Notes: generated from the letters alone by a model not told the origin. Numbered from the stretch's first letter, positions 48,219 to 61,284 are shown. The stretch: DNA of 64,000 nt from Arctopsyche grandis (GCF_051622035.1 NC_135365.1:6665501-6729500); one strand, 5' to 3'. Translations and numbers: made by a program.

Positions 48219-49655
48219 CAGTGGCGGCTCGTCCATACGCACTGCAGTATTGCAGCACCCCCAAGAAAATTGAGAAAAATTTAATATTATTATATACGTA
48301 CATATATTATGTATGTATATTATATGAAAATATCAATATTATTTAAGCGTGTATATAGCTCGCCCGCACACCGGTACATCCAATAATGACCATACATCGC
48401 GGTACTAATATCAGAAAGTGAGGCATGTTTATGATTTTGTGCAGTACGGTTTTCGATGGAATATGCCTAGTGGGCGAAGGAGGGGCGCGGGGGCAGCTAG
48501 AAGCTTGATCCGTACTGCACTCCCAACAGTACACATTTCTTGTTGCGTTCGTGTGCGCGCCGCGCGCTCGACACGCTCCTCACTTTTTTTCATTTCTTCT
48601 GCACCTTTTGTCTTTCCTTCTACACCTCTTACACTTTCTACGTTTCTACACTTCCTTGTACACGTCACTTTAAGTATTTAAGATGGTATCAAAATCAAGA
48701 GAGGCTGAGCCAATGTTTTCAAGAACTTAAATATTCTTCCGAAAATACTGATAAAACAATAACAGATTCTACCAATTTACTGAATACAATTTTTTATTTT
48801 AGTCAGAACTTTTTCACAAGTTAATGCCGCATGTAGAAATTATTTATAACCAAATGCAATCTAGTAATATCGATGCATTTTCAATTAAAGAAAACTTAAA
48901 AAGTTTTACTAATGTCATTATACAAATATGAGATTCTTATAGCGAATAGAAGCCAGAAATATGTGATGCATATATTATCGCACATTTTATAGAAGCCAAA
49001 AATATGTGCGATGTTATTATTAAGGATATAAAAGAAAGATATACTTTTTCTAATCAATTAAAAGCTGTGAAATTATTTAATAAAGAAAATTTTGAAAAGT
49101 ACTGAAAGAAAATGCCAATGGAAGATCTACTACTAACCGTTGAATCATACCCAATGCTAGATAAATAAAAACTTCAAACTGAATTACAAGTGTTTTACTC
49201 AAGGAAAGAAATGCATAGTATTAATGATTAATTAATCTTTTTAAAACTTATTTTTGCAATCTATTTATGCAAAGTTCGTGTGGAAATAACAAAACTTATT
49301 CAAATTCTGCTTTCAACTTCAACTACCTCTGAGCCAGAACGGTGTTTTTCATCAATAAATAGAATTAAGACATACATATATAAGAAACACAATGGTTCAG
49401 GAAAGATTAACGACTTTGTCTATGCTGTCAATTGAAAAAAAATGATTATGAACAGTGAAAAATTTAACGAAAAGGTGATTGACCTTTTTTCAAGGAAAAA
49501 AGATAGAAGAATCAATTTTATAATGAAATAAAATACATATAATGTTAAATTTTGATCATTTTGATGTTAATAGTAAAATATAATCCAAATAAACATTTTT
49601 TTTTATTTTTAATCAACCGCAGCACCCCAGATATCTTATCCACGAACCACCACTG
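48219..49655 (+). mobile_element. Degraded hAT element with perfect 8-base duplication
   Basis: TATATACC at 48211-48218 and 49656-49663 flank the element. Termini: CAGTGGCGGCTCGTCCATA and, complemented, CAGTGGTGGTTCGTGGATA. The plus strand at 49300-49500 still encodes a dimerisation-like stretch (STTSEPERCFSSINRIKTY, then NTMVQERLTTLSMLSIEKK). The rest of the transposase is mostly lost to deletions and stops. It inserted just after the RTE 3' tail. Confidence 0.75.
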
Positions 49656-49663
49656 TATATACC

Positions 49664-50640
49664 TATAGTTATAGAAATCATTGAAACTTATCTTCATCGC
49701 TAAATAACAATACTATAATTTCTATTTATATTTTAACACATAATCTACATAAATTTTCAAATTTTAACAATATAATCACGCTTACATTGAATTTTCTTTC
49801 TGCGAAAAAATATTAGATGATTGATTACATTATAGTCTAATTTCATTATTATCTTATTGATTGTAGCCAGAGAAATGTAACAACAATAGAAGTGGCTTCT
49901 CGCACGCACACTTTCAAGTTCATCGTTACAATATTAAGTTCAAGATCAAAGTATTTCTCGAATATACTAAGAATTGATTAAAATTGTATTATTCAAAATA
50001 TAGTACAAAGATTCAGTGTTAAACGAATCATTAATTTCTAATAAATTGTATTGAACTTCAATAAAATAAAAATTAAGAATTATTGACTGGGATTTTGACT
50101 GATTCGTCATCATCCTAATTAACTTTTTAAAAATATAAACTATCCCTGGACAGTAAAAATCAGGGGGCGAATCGTACCAAAGAGCGCTGGTGTGACAAAT
50201 CCCCCAATCAAAATATGAGTGTATGTACATATGTATATTGTCAAGAAGTTGTGCGTATTCAACACTGATAAGACATATGATAGGAAATTAGTGCATACAA
50301 TTGTTCGTGCCGAGCCTGGTGCGTCAACGAACTATTTCGAGTGTGCGTTTTTCATAGCGCTCCTATTGAAAAAATCTAAATACACATTGATAAAAAGCCA
50401 AAGGTGTGAAAGAGAATTATGAAGTATTTTGGACACGTGTAACAGATACATATATTTCTATACAAAAAAGGCTTAAATGGTTCCGAAGGTCACTGATCCC
50501 TCGATTCATCCATCTTTTGTTCTTTGATTAGTCAATTATCGCCTTTGACTTAGTTTTTGGAACTAGTGAACTTTCAATGTATATAATTGTTCACCAGCCA
50601 CCACTGCAATGCACTTGCTCATTTATACATGAACAGACGG
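49664..50640. other. No gene recognised
   Basis: Unique AT-rich sequence. Confidence 0.45.
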
Positions 50641-50807
50641 GTAAGTCGCAGGAGTACATTAGAGTGCAGGATATCACGATAGAAATGGTTATTTAACCGG
50701 TTATGGAACCGTAGCGACAATACTCTCGAGTGTGGTTAATGTATTTAAATTTCTTTCCAAAACCATTAACGGGCACAACATTAAAATATCAACGGGCACA
50801 ACACTAG
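50640..50807 (+). mobile_element. Helitron 3' end, copy G
   Basis: Ends CTAG (50804-50807) followed by T. The terminal segment contains a direct duplication of AACGGGCACAACA (50768 and 50791), close to the AACGGGTCTAACACTAG end of copy C. The palindromic hairpin is not intact. The 5' limit is a guess. Confidence 0.45.
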
Positions 50808-50809
50808 TT

Positions 50810-52640
50810 TAATATATTCGTTGATAAAGTTAAGTTTCATACAATTGCTATAATATACATATGTACATGGAAAAAGTTATTTTGGTGATATTAAATTTAA
50901 AATAGCATTAAATTTTGCTATTTATTTATAGTTACATAAATTTAATACTGAAAATCCAGAAATATATTCTGAATAAATCATTATATCAATAAAGTTATTT
51001 TTCCTAGTATATATTTAAGTTGTTTTTATATTATATTTCATTAATTCCAGGAAATGCTACACATTCGAATATTTATTCATATATGTACATATACATATGT
51101 ATAATATATATGGATTTTTTTACAAAAGTAAATCCGATGAATTATAATTTGAAGCAGGAATCGACTCGCATAATATATTACACACGTGTGTGCTCTCTTT
51201 ATTGCCTATAATACGTTCGAGCAAATATAATGTATAATATAAATATATACGTTCATATATTTCGTTTGTATTTGTACGATATATATTTTTTTCAGCTTGT
51301 TAGGCTTATCACAGCACGGAGGAGTATTACCAAGATGAAAGAAAAACATAATGTAATACAAATATATCGTTACGAAGAGGGTTGAAATGCTTCTAAAAAT
51401 AATTATTTTATGTAAATATGTATTTTTCCTTCGCATACGTTTGATTATCCCTTTACAAGTCGAAATAAGCGTGTTTAAAAATATATATATTAAAACGTTA
51501 TACGGTTTGCTTTTGAATGAATTTTTTTTTACTATACATAATAAACATATTTACGTATGTACATAATAAAAATCCGGCTTTGAAGTGAATGTTTTTGTAG
51601 AGCGTGGTACTTTTTTTTCGTTTAATAAATAAACATACATACATAAATAATAAAAATGTTACGTAGAATTCGTTGGGGCGATTTAAAAGTTGCGTGTGTA
51701 AATTTGTTGTTTGTTAATACGTGGAAAATGCGGCTTGCGTGACTTTCGAAAATATTTGTAATATTTTCCGGGTTCGAAAATTGCGTGGAAAGTAGCGTCA
51801 GGAAAATGAATTATACATGTCAATATAGTATAGAGTGTGTGGAAGATATGTCGCTTATACGATTTAAATAAAAATAACTCATACAATTTGTAGGTACATA
51901 TTATATTTGAGGGTCTTCTCTTGAACGATTTTTTTTAAATATCTATTGTTTGTACAATGTAACATAATTTGATTATTTTATGGACTTAAATTTTTTTAAT
52001 ATTAAATAAAGTAAAAAATATCATTTATATGTGTACATATGTATACATTTAAGTCTTCATAATTATATTGTTTATATTAAATGATTATATAAGTAAAGGA
52101 ATTAGAACTGTAAACGGTCACGAACTTATGCAGCTATTCATTACATATGTAGTTTTCTGAATAAGGAAATCTAGTAGAAAATTTGTATTTTTTTTCAGTT
52201 GTTTTAGATTTTTTGTAGTATAAAATTCTAAAAATGAATATAACAAAAAATTATTCATCTAAATTTTTGGCCCGAAAAACTCAGATTTTCCCGAGAAATT
52301 TGCTTCGATTATAATCGAACATTTACTACTCTGGTATCGTGTTATAAAATGTTCACAGTTTATAGATGATGAAACCAATTGGAAAATCAAAATTTTCTCC
52401 ATAAAATCTAAGTAAAAAGTGCAAGTAAAAATCTTTTTTGAAATCGTATACCATGTAATTATTAGAAGAAGAAAAAGTTTTGTGTTTGTTCGGAACAAAG
52501 AAATTAGCCTTCAAACTTTCTGCTATTTAATAGGATCGGACATGAGAGGAAAGTTTCAAAGATTTTTTGTGTAATACAATACTATGCTCGCAGTTATTAT
52601 TTTACTTAGCTTCACCCGGGTTCAATCTGATTTTTGTATT
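50810..52640. other. No gene recognised
   Basis: AT-rich sequence with many ATATGTACATAT motifs. Open frames are short and of low complexity. Confidence 0.45.
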
Positions 52641-52644
52641 TAAT

Positions 52645-52807
52645 CTTTGCTAATAAGCTTCATAAACGAACTCATTAAAATTAACATCGGAATCCTGTGT
52701 TAGATCGGAGTGATGACAGCTCACTTTCCATTCGCTTCTTTCTACCACCCCTTTGCAACTCATTGACACAGTAGTAAAGCTATTTTTTCCACTTACAATA
52801 ACATATT
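52645..52807 (+). repeat. Dispersed repeat copy 2
   Basis: Collinear with 29440-29580 (see there). The SINE follows directly. Confidence 0.5.
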
Positions 52808-53262
52808 AGACAGTAGCATAGTTCAGTCGTTAAGCTTCTGTTCAGCGTCGAGAGGCGCCGGGTTCGATCCCATGAGCTGACCTCGATTGAAAAGAAATTT
52901 TCTGAGTATATGTGTGCTGCTGGTCAGACCTGGATATTTGAGCTCCAGGTTGATCGTTTCCTATCAGATTTTGCCAATTTTCTCTGATTTCATTGTTAAA
53001 ACGGTTCCCAGTAAAGTTGGCTAAATATCCTTCCTACCTACCATGTCACCACTATTTGAGATTGATTAATATACAAAAAAATGTATGTACAATTCATATA
53101 TGTCTCGTTAATTTGCGAGTTTTTCAGTGTCTCGTAATTTAGCGACTTGTATAATAAAAAAAAATGCTGCAATATTTGTAATTGGCCAGGAAGGCGCACT
53201 GGGGTTACCTGTAAGGCTTTCCTGGTATATATGTAAAAAATAAATAAATATAAAATAATTTA
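52808..53262 (+). mobile_element. tRNA-derived SINE, full length
   Basis: Head: AGTAGCATAGTTCAGTCGTTA (A box region), then GGCGCCGGGTTCGATCCCA (B box, about 52855-52873). Body: GATCGTTTCCTATCAGA, TTGTTAAAACGGTTCC. Tail: GGCCAGGAAGGCGCACTGGGG, CTTTCCTGGTATATATG, then AAATAAATAAA. Transcribed by RNA polymerase III if active; it needs LINE enzymes to move. Confidence 0.8.
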
Positions 53263-53269
53263 ATATATT

Positions 53270-54400
53270 ATATTATTTAAAATTTAAGTAGCCATTCATT
53301 GAAATTTGTCTGTTTTTTACTTCTTCTATATGAAATTATATTTTATTTTAGATATTTTACTTATGTATGTACTCGGCGAAGGCGGTGGTTTGATTTATTC
53401 ATATATGTACATATGTATGTACATATGTATATAAATTAAATGAGAAAAAAAATTCAAGATAACAATAATAAAATAAAAATAAAAATAAGTGGGGAAAAAG
53501 TAAACAAGAAAATATAATAGCAAAATACAAAAACATAAAAAATAGAACAGTAAAATGATAACTTAAAGAAAACGAAAATATAGAAAGAAATAAAGATATT
53601 TGGAAAGAATAATTATAAATAGCCTTAAAGGTTAAGAAATACATATATTTAACTTGTTTTTAAAAATATTAAGGTTATTAACTTATTATTATTATTAATA
53701 ATAAGTTATTAATAAAATATTAACAAATAATTGTGTGGTTACGAATTGTCCAGTAAATACATATGTACATACATTTGTAGTATTTGTTTGTTGATGTAAA
53801 CGTCCCAAAAGTTTTGGCGCGTTCTGTATGTGAGCGCGCTCTGCAATGAGCGTTTTAATTGCGTTTCGCGAAAATTGTCTTTTGTTTATGCGGACTCAGG
53901 GAAAATCTCCGCAAAACAATTTTCCACAAGGAAAAGTCATTCTCGCCGGGTCGCCGTTCGTGTTCGAAACGTTTCGAAATAATTCGAATTAAGCGCAAAA
54001 TAATAACGAATAATTTAAGGACGACGGCGCTTGCAAACTCCATTATTATTATTATATGAAATAATGTGTTTCAGTTGTTTTTTTGTTTTTTAATATAAAT
54101 CCCTTGCAAATGACTTTTTTTCTTATTTTTCATCCATCAAATACTTCAGCGTCTAGCTTTACCGAGGGGATTTATTTCCCATTCAGGTCATTCACTTGAT
54201 TTTATATTTTCAGGAATCAAAAGAACCAGTCAAAGTGCTAAAAATGCATACACATATATAAAATAATAAACATATGTACATAAATGATTTGATCTGAAAA
54301 GGACCCTCATCAAATTGAAAAAGCATATGTAAAATACTTTGTCTAAATATATTTTATATAATATATGTATGTAGTAAGTATGTACATATGGACTTTCTGT
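53270..54400. other. No gene recognised; unique GC-richer patch
   Basis: The patch 53810-54045 is more balanced in composition, not seen elsewhere in the window, and has open frames on both strands (66 and 62 codons) with no family features. It could be a conserved non-coding element or exon. Confidence 0.35.
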
Positions 54401-54420
54401 ATAGGTATATATATATGTAC

Positions 54421-55760
54421 ATATATTCTGAAATTCAAAAAGGGCATACGATGAATATCCATTAAATGTTTGAAACATTAATGTGAGGGAATTAGTTTTG
54501 GAATACGTAGTGTGTTTTCTGGGAAATACAATACTAAAAATAAATTATTAATACATACCTAGTTCAGCCCAATTATTTTTAAATAACAAAAAGTTAAACA
54601 TTTTCAAGAATCGATCGTCATACGACATACGTATTAATACCTAAAGTTGTCGCATATACATATTGCTTCAAGAATTCCGTTTACCTCTTATTTGCCGATG
54701 ATATGAAAATTCTCAAAACTATTGAGTCGATTACGGATATGTCATTTTTACAAGAAGATCTAGACAGACTTACTGACTAATGCCTATGCAATAAATTAGA
54801 TCTTAATGTTTCCAAGTGTGCCATAATGACTTTCTCGCGTAAAAAAAACGTTCTTAATTCTGTCTACTATCTAAACAATCTATAATTATTCCACGAGTTG
54901 ATTCTTTTAAAGATTTAGGTGTTATACACGATTCTAGAATGCTTATTGATATGCATGTTGATCAAATCGCTACGAAGGCATCTAAAGCATTAGGTTTTAT
55001 TATCCGATGCTCTAAGGAATTTAGATCAATTAAAACCATCAACATTTTATACTGTGCGCTAGTTAGAAGCCATCTTGAGTATGCCAGCCAAATTTGGAAC
55101 CCTCATTACGTTATTTATATTGATCGTATTGAAGCTATTCAAAAACGTTTTCTTAGGTATATATCATTCAAATTTAATATAAAAGAAATGAATTACGAAT
55201 CCCGATGTCGTAGGCTTCATATCCTTCCCTTGTATTATCGACGCAACGTAGCTGATATAACTTTACTTTCACGGATACTACGAGGTGATATCGACTGCTC
55301 TGCTATCCTAAGTAAGTTTTATTTATATATACCAAATCTTTTGAATGTGAGGAAACGTAAGAATGTAAGAAGTATGTTAGATGAATTGAAATGGTTGGAC
55401 ATTAGAAATAGTCTTAAAGTAAGCACTTTAAAGTTTATATATAAGCTAGATAAGAATCTATTACCCAAATATTTTAATAATCATTTGTTAGGAATAGAGA
55501 TATACATAATTATAAAACGAGAAATAGGAATAAATTAATTATAGGTAGAGTTAAGAAAGCAAAAACTGCAGGAGGTGTTTTTCACAGAGGTGTTCAAATG
55601 TATAATGCCCTTCCTGAAGGCATTAGAAGTTCTAATAACATTGATGCTTTCTTGAAGGGTGTTAATGGATGCCTTTGTGGAAGATGATTTATAATTTTTT
55701 GTTGTTATTTTGTGTTATATGTATTAGAAGTTTGCTATATAAATAAATAAATAAATAAAA
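54421..55760 (+). pseudogene. Jockey-like LINE, chimeric 5' part, broken frame
   Basis: The first 250 bases are non-LINE sequence, joined near 54680 to LLFADDMKILKTI. The RT tail follows with a stop where a Trp is expected (54778) and a frame change near 54885. A 199-codon stretch (54939-55538) then has LGFIIRCSKEFRSIKTINIL and LVRSHLEYASQIWNP. A further frameshift near 55510 precedes VFHRGVQMYNALPEGIR. The tail is (AAATA)n at 55740-55760. It resembles the LINE at 21453 at domain level. Confidence 0.75.
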
Positions 55761-55764
55761 ATAA

Positions 55765-56240
55765 ATCGATCCCTACGCAAATGGTCCCTTTTGCGTGCTT
55801 CCATTGCCTCCACTAATTATCGTCGAAACTCTTATATCGTCAGAGAGTGCAATTTTTACAATGGCTTGGATGAGAATATTGACCTATTTCATGATAGTTA
55901 AATTACTATTAGGAACTTATTTGCAAGATTGTTTTTTTTAACCCGTTCTTTCTTTTTTGTTTTGTTTTTTTTTTACCTGAATCCTTTTTGCTTAATTTTC
56001 TACTGTTACTCTCCATAATTTACTATTATGTACTTTCTACTGTTATTTACAAATTTGTCACTATTTTCTTTTTGTATTGTTATTTTTTTTCTTTTTTATT
56101 GGCCTTCATAGCAAGTTCCATTTTTCATTTTTATGCTATTTGAAGAAACTTTTAATTGGCTTATGTTTAACTATTTATTTTATTATCTTTGTTTTAGCTG
56201 TAAGTTTCTCTCTGTTTATTAAATAAATAAAATATGTATG
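55765..56240 (+). pseudogene. 3' fragment of a second Jockey-like LINE
   Basis: Begins with a C-terminal stretch STNYRRNSYIVRECNFYNGL, a usual LINE ending, then a T-rich 3' UTR and a TTAAATAAATAAAA end near 56218-56232. It lies directly after the tail of the previous LINE. Confidence 0.55.
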
Positions 56241-58140
56241 TATGTATATAATTTGGGTCTGAGCTCCAGTATGCCATGAATTTGTGAGACCCTAAAATTT
56301 TAATGTGTATTAATTATACATACTATATATGTACATACTATATATATACATACTATATATGTACATATGAACGAAATGAAAGTTTTATAAATTTGTATCA
56401 CACTAATAATTCCGGTTTATTCAACTCCAAAATTAAATGTTATATTTCAAATCAATGTTATATTTCAAAATTAAGTGTTCAAAAGGTTTGTTTTTGTGAT
56501 TTTATTATATTTTATTCTTATTCCAAACTAAACAAATTTACAGATTTCAATCAGCGTTAAAAATTCCTAAAAAATCTGCGCGTGCAAATTTCAAAAAAAT
56601 CATCAAAATTGTGTCGAGATTGGTAGTTCTATTGAAAACTGTTGAAATGTATGTATAGTGAAAAAATCCACTTACATGGCGTTGCTCAGACGTTTATTTA
56701 TTACAGGAAGGTATTACAGGAAGAACCTTATGCGCCACAATGGCCTACATTTGAAAAAGAGTAATTAAGTAAAATAAATAAAATAAAAAGAAAAAAAAGC
56801 AAAAGCAGAAAAACATGATAAAATAAAAACAAAAGAAAAATAATACATAAAAAATGAACAAAGGTGAAAAAATCAAATAAAATCCTCAAATCCTATTCAT
56901 ACTTTCAAATTGAACAAAAGAAAAAGAGTATATAAAATGTACATAAGGAAAAAAAAAAAAATTAAATAATAAATCACAGTGAGGCCCAAATGGAAGTTAA
57001 TGTTTGAGAGCCGTGCGATCCCAGGCTTTGAGCCTTTCTTAAGCTGGTCTTTGCCCTTCGTTAGCGTACCATGAGATAGTATAGGTATAACAAATTTGGT
57101 ACCATTTAGTTGAAATATGTGGACTTGTGCATATAGCGGAATAAAATTTTTCAACATAAAAGTACTTTAAATTTGGAATTTTACAATCTGGAATTTTCGA
57201 TATTTGTAATTTTGTAGTTTGGAATTTTAGATATTTGGAATTTTTCTTAAATGGTTTATTACTTTATCTTTATTCGATCAAATTTTATTTTACAAAATTT
57301 ATTTTGTAAGAAATTTTGCAGTTATACTTTTATAAAAGAGTTACAAACTCGACGTTTAAAATAAAATTGAATATTATATGAATTTCACTATATTTAAACA
57401 TAATGAAATTCATATAATATTCATTTAATATGAATTTACCGTGCAAAGTCGAACCACACGCACTCGGATTAATGTACTAAGTCTCATTAGCATAACGTAG
57501 ACCGCCAGCTCCAGCCCGCTCAACGCGCTTTATCTACAACACTAATTAATTAAAACGATAGAATTGAAGTGGTGTGACGTCCCATTGAACGTAACACCGT
57601 CGTGACAGCTCACGTGACTAATTAATATAATAATTTCCAAAATCCCAAGCTTATCTGTACACATACACGTGTACGTATAGAGGGCCTTAATTAAGCGGGC
57701 TTTCACTATAATATTTACTCGAATTAAATACGCGTGTGAAAATCTCAGCTCGAACACAAAACACTATACAAATAATTGAGTCTCGCTTTTCTCGGGGTTT
57801 TCCGAGAGCTAATTTCGAGATTATATCTCTAAAATAAGGCGATAGTACACTCCGAACGAAATAGCGCAATATTGCGTCATGCCCGCTGCTTACGAGCTGT
57901 TTGTTATGGTGCTACATACATTTTATACTGTAATTAAACTCGCACGGTTAAACCCCGACACCATGTTTACCCAAATTCGACGATTATTTTTATGGGTTCC
58001 GAGTGCGCGGCGTTGCCCGTGCTCGTAAAATTCGATGATACATGTATGTATGCACTTTCGTTTTCATTGTAATTTTATGCATACTCTAAGGGTGTCAGTT
58101 TTCACTTTTTCAGTACCATCTCAGAATAATTAAATATATA
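56240..58140. other. No gene recognised; one inverted repeat and a LINE-like tail
   Basis: A tail resembling 32960-33010 (GCGCCACAATGGCCTAC, then AAAATAAATAAAA) lies at 56730-56790. An inverted repeat with arms GAATATTATATGAATTTCA lies at 57369-57424. The 57430-58020 part is unique and more balanced in composition, but no exon was recognised. Confidence 0.4.
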
Positions 58141-58144
58141 TATG

Positions 58145-58685
58145 TTACACCGAATCCGTGAAATTGTCTATTACACGCATTCGGCAAGAGAATTGCCGAA
58201 TGCGTGAAAAATGCAAGCACGTTGCCCAGTTCACGGATTTGGCAAATTCTTTGGCGAATGCGTGTATTCGGCAAGAATTTGTCTGCTCAAAGCATGGAGT
58301 CGGCAAATAGACAGCAGCGCTCCGGTGTTGTTTTTTAGAACTGGACAGCGTGGACAAATGTCAAAGTGACAGCTGAATGAGGATGTTTAATTTACATATA
58401 TGTATAATATGACTACATACATATGTTTAGATCATTTCATATGACTTATACATAAATTAATGCCATTTTTATACATTTTGATCAATATTTTAACAGTGAA
58501 ACATATGTATGTAGTCATATTATACATAATAATATGTAAATTAAACATCCTTAGTCAGCTGTCACTTTGACACTTGGTTATAATATAACACGCTGTCCAG
58601 TTCACGCATTCGGCAAAGAGTTTACGGAATCCGTGAACTGGGCAACGTGCTTGCATTTTTAGACAATTTCATGGATTCGGTGTAA
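58145..58685. mobile_element. Fold-back element, 541 bases
   Basis: Termini are TTACACCGAATCCGTGAAAT and, complemented, TTACACCGAATCCATGAAAT. Inverted arms of about 190 bases follow, including GCAAGCACGTTGCCCAG, GTCAAAGTGACAGCTGA and TAATATGACTACATACATATG. The left arm has extra GAATGCGTG/CGGCAA units (58180-58300). Neither a target duplication nor coding capacity was found, so the superfamily is unknown. Confidence 0.7.
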
Positions 58686-58689
58686 AATT

Positions 58690-59500
58690 TACATAAATAT
58701 GCGTACAAATATTAAATATAAGTTAATTTTAGTATATTTTTATGTTCGGATGTTTTTTTGTTATCCAAATCCACAGTTTTCAACGTAGTGCTACCAAATT
58801 TGGTATACTATCTCATTTTGTCTAAATTTCAACCCGAGACTTCAATATTTAATTTATTTTCTACAACTTTCGATAGCCCGAGCAACGCCGAAAAAGTCCA
58901 CTTTATAAAGATTGAATGGTTTTGAAAGGAATCGGAGCCCGAAATTTCTTTTCGAAAAACTTCTCACTATGTAATTCTACATCTTTCAATATACATACAT
59001 ATGTACATACGTATATAGAATTATCAAAAACACACATACATATAAGCACTTTAGAGATCTTTAAAAATTAGCCCAATGGAAAATGGGGCAATATTTTGAT
59101 TTTGAAAATTTTGAAATGGTGTTTTTTTTAACAACTCTATAGTCTTGATACTAAGTAAAGATTGATTGCGTTTGAAAGGTGTCTGAAATATTTTTTAAGT
59201 TAAACTTTACGCTCAGTTTATTCAATTTTTCACTATACTATGCAAATAAAGGCCCCACCCACGTCCTTCTCCTCATTTTGAAACGTCTACGTCTTCTTTT
59301 AAGTCTCCCCCCCCCCTCTTCTTTAAATTGAGAATTACATTAAAAATCTAACCCAATCTAACCTAACTTTTCTCACTTAATTTATATATAGTAAATATAT
59401 ATAATATTATAAAACACACATTTTTGAATACTGCACATGGTGCTATTAGCAGTTTCCATAAGGCAACATATACATATTTGTACTATATAGGTGACAACTA
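58690..59500. other. No gene recognised
   Basis: Contains GCTACCAAATTTGGTATACTATCTCAT (58790), related in part to the complement of 57065-57105, and C-run CCCCCCCC at 59308. Possibly part of an old dispersed repeat. Confidence 0.35.
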
Positions 59501-59509
59501 GAGGTTAGG

Positions 59510-59945
59510 TGACCAATCTGGCGAGAAACCATTTGAACAGTGAAATCAGATAAATTGGCAAATGATCGACCTGGAGTCATATATCCAAAGTACGGCTAGC
59601 AGCACCGGGCAAGGAACCCGTGACCCCTCAGTTGTTAGCATTATTTACTAACCACTACATTAATGGTTTTTACAAACATACATACATACAATCTAGCAAT
59701 CAAGTTTGGTGATTGCATTAATGATAACCACCGAGAGGTTCCCAAGCTCTAGCCCTAGGTTGACATCGATTGAAAATAATTTATTTGGAAGTATTTCTGT
59801 AGTAATACTGGTTATACTTGGATAATGATGACTCCAGGTCAATTTTTTCCTATGAGAGTTTGCGTATGTATCTAATTTTTCGTTGAAACGGTTCTTCATC
59901 AAATTGGAAAAACCATCCTACTCACTATGTCATCACTATTTGAAT
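59510..59945. mobile_element. Two SINE fragments in opposite orientation
   Basis: 59510-59665 reads on the minus strand from a decayed tRNA-like head with GGTTCCTTGCCCG to GTTCAAATGG. 59705-59945 reads on the plus strand with GATAACCACCGAGAGG, TTTTTTCCTATGAGAGTTTG and TTGAAACGGTTC. Both are truncated. Confidence 0.5.
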
Positions 59946-59967
59946 ACGATTTCAAATTTATATTAAA

Positions 59968-60190
59968 CTAGTGGTTTTACCCAGCTTCGCTCGGTATTTG
60001 TAATATAAACAGATTAAAGATGGAAAAACATTCTAATAGTAATTTGTTTTTTTATTAAATTTATTTGAATCGAAAAAATAATATTTGACGATATCGATAT
60101 CATCGTCATAGAAACTTTGATTTGTTTTCGATGCTCCCAACAAATCTTTAAACATTACATACAAAATCTCAATCGATATTATATATTAGA
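59968..60190 (-). mobile_element. Helitron copy H, 223 bases
   Basis: On the minus strand it starts A|TC at 60191/60190 and ends CTAG (59971-59968) followed by T. Termini match copy D: TTGTAATAT...ACCGAGCGAAGC near the 3' end and a TTTTGTATGTAA block near the 5' end. Both ends are present. Confidence 0.65.
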
Positions 60191-60264
60191 TATATCTATA
60201 TAAGTTTAATACTAAAGGTATCGCTCAGGGGCAACCTGCAATGGCATCATGGGAAAATATAAAT

Positions 60265-61280
60265 TTTATAATTAATTTTTAAATGCTTTTTATTATTACT
60301 AAGTTATGTTCACAATAGCTACTGATCTACTGATCATTTTCTATTTTATAATTTTAAGTTAATTTTGTTAGTAATCATAGTATTATACATATTTATTTAT
60401 TTTATTTTACATACATATTTTTACATACATATGTATATACAAATATACCAGGAAGGCTTAACAGGTAAACCCCAAATGCGCCTTCCTGGTCCACATAATT
60501 ATTACATAGATACATGTAAATCTAAACAATATCTGACATCTATGGTCAGATATTACAAACATCGTATTAATACGATAAAAACGATGAATAACTTTCATGT
60601 AACAATTTTATATTCGGTAAACAACCACAGAGACATATATGGTGAGCAATATGACGAAACCTAAGATATAACAATAACTAAAGGTTCGAAACAGAAAATT
60701 GGGAAGGAAACGCAGGAATCGTTTCTTGGAAAATTGGCAAATTCTGATAAGAAACGATCGACCTTGACAAACCAAGGTCTGGCCAATAGCGAGACTTAGC
60801 GGGAATCGAACTCGTAACATCAAGTACGAGATAATTCAACATTCACCACTAGACCACGCTACTGGTTATATATTATATATTATTCTGATGTTAATGTACA
60901 GCATACATAATAAGAAAAATAGCTCAAAAACTTATTTATAATTCTTATAATTGCTCATAATACATATAATACATAATATTAATTAAAGACTATAAAGTCG
61001 ACGATCTAAAATATATTGTGTTTAGGTAATCTGTGTTTATACCTGAAGGGTATAGACATTTTGTTGCAATCACCGAGACTCTTCACAAGTGTGTTAGTAT
61101 GGTTATTAGTGATTCTGTCATAGAATCTACTGGTTAGTTTGTTAGTAATGTCTGTAGCTAAAGGAATATCATTTATGGCATGCAGTTTTTTCAAGTTAGT
61201 ATAAATGGGTGTGTTATAAATAATTTTTAGGGAAATTTCATAAGAAAAATATACTAAAGCCTCAAATACATAGTCCACGC
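60265..61280 (-). pseudogene. Jockey-like LINE 3' end, split by a SINE
   Basis: The minus strand 61278-61006 encodes a 90-codon LINE C-terminal stretch (IIYNTPIYTNLKKLHAIND, then TSRFYDRITNNHTNTLV), followed by the 3' UTR to 60265. The UTR is interrupted by the SINE at 60394-60866. This is the fullest copy of the relic found at 2665, 5840 and 17455. Confidence 0.65.
60394..60866 (-). mobile_element. tRNA-derived SINE nested in LINE
   Basis: On the minus strand: head CCAGTAGCGTGGTCTAGTGG (A box), GAGTTCGATTCCC (B box, about 60800), body GATCGTTTCTTATCAGAA, tail GGACCAGGAAGGCGCATTTGG and CTTCCTGGTATATTTG. The LINE sequence resumes on either side, with TAGTATTATA-like sequence at both junctions. 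Confidence 0.75.
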
Positions 61281-61284
61281 TCCT

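Noticed and set aside
48000-48284. RTE frame continuing to 48284 as one protein
   Set aside because: Codons after about 48200 lie in TA-rich sequence and the nested hAT terminus.
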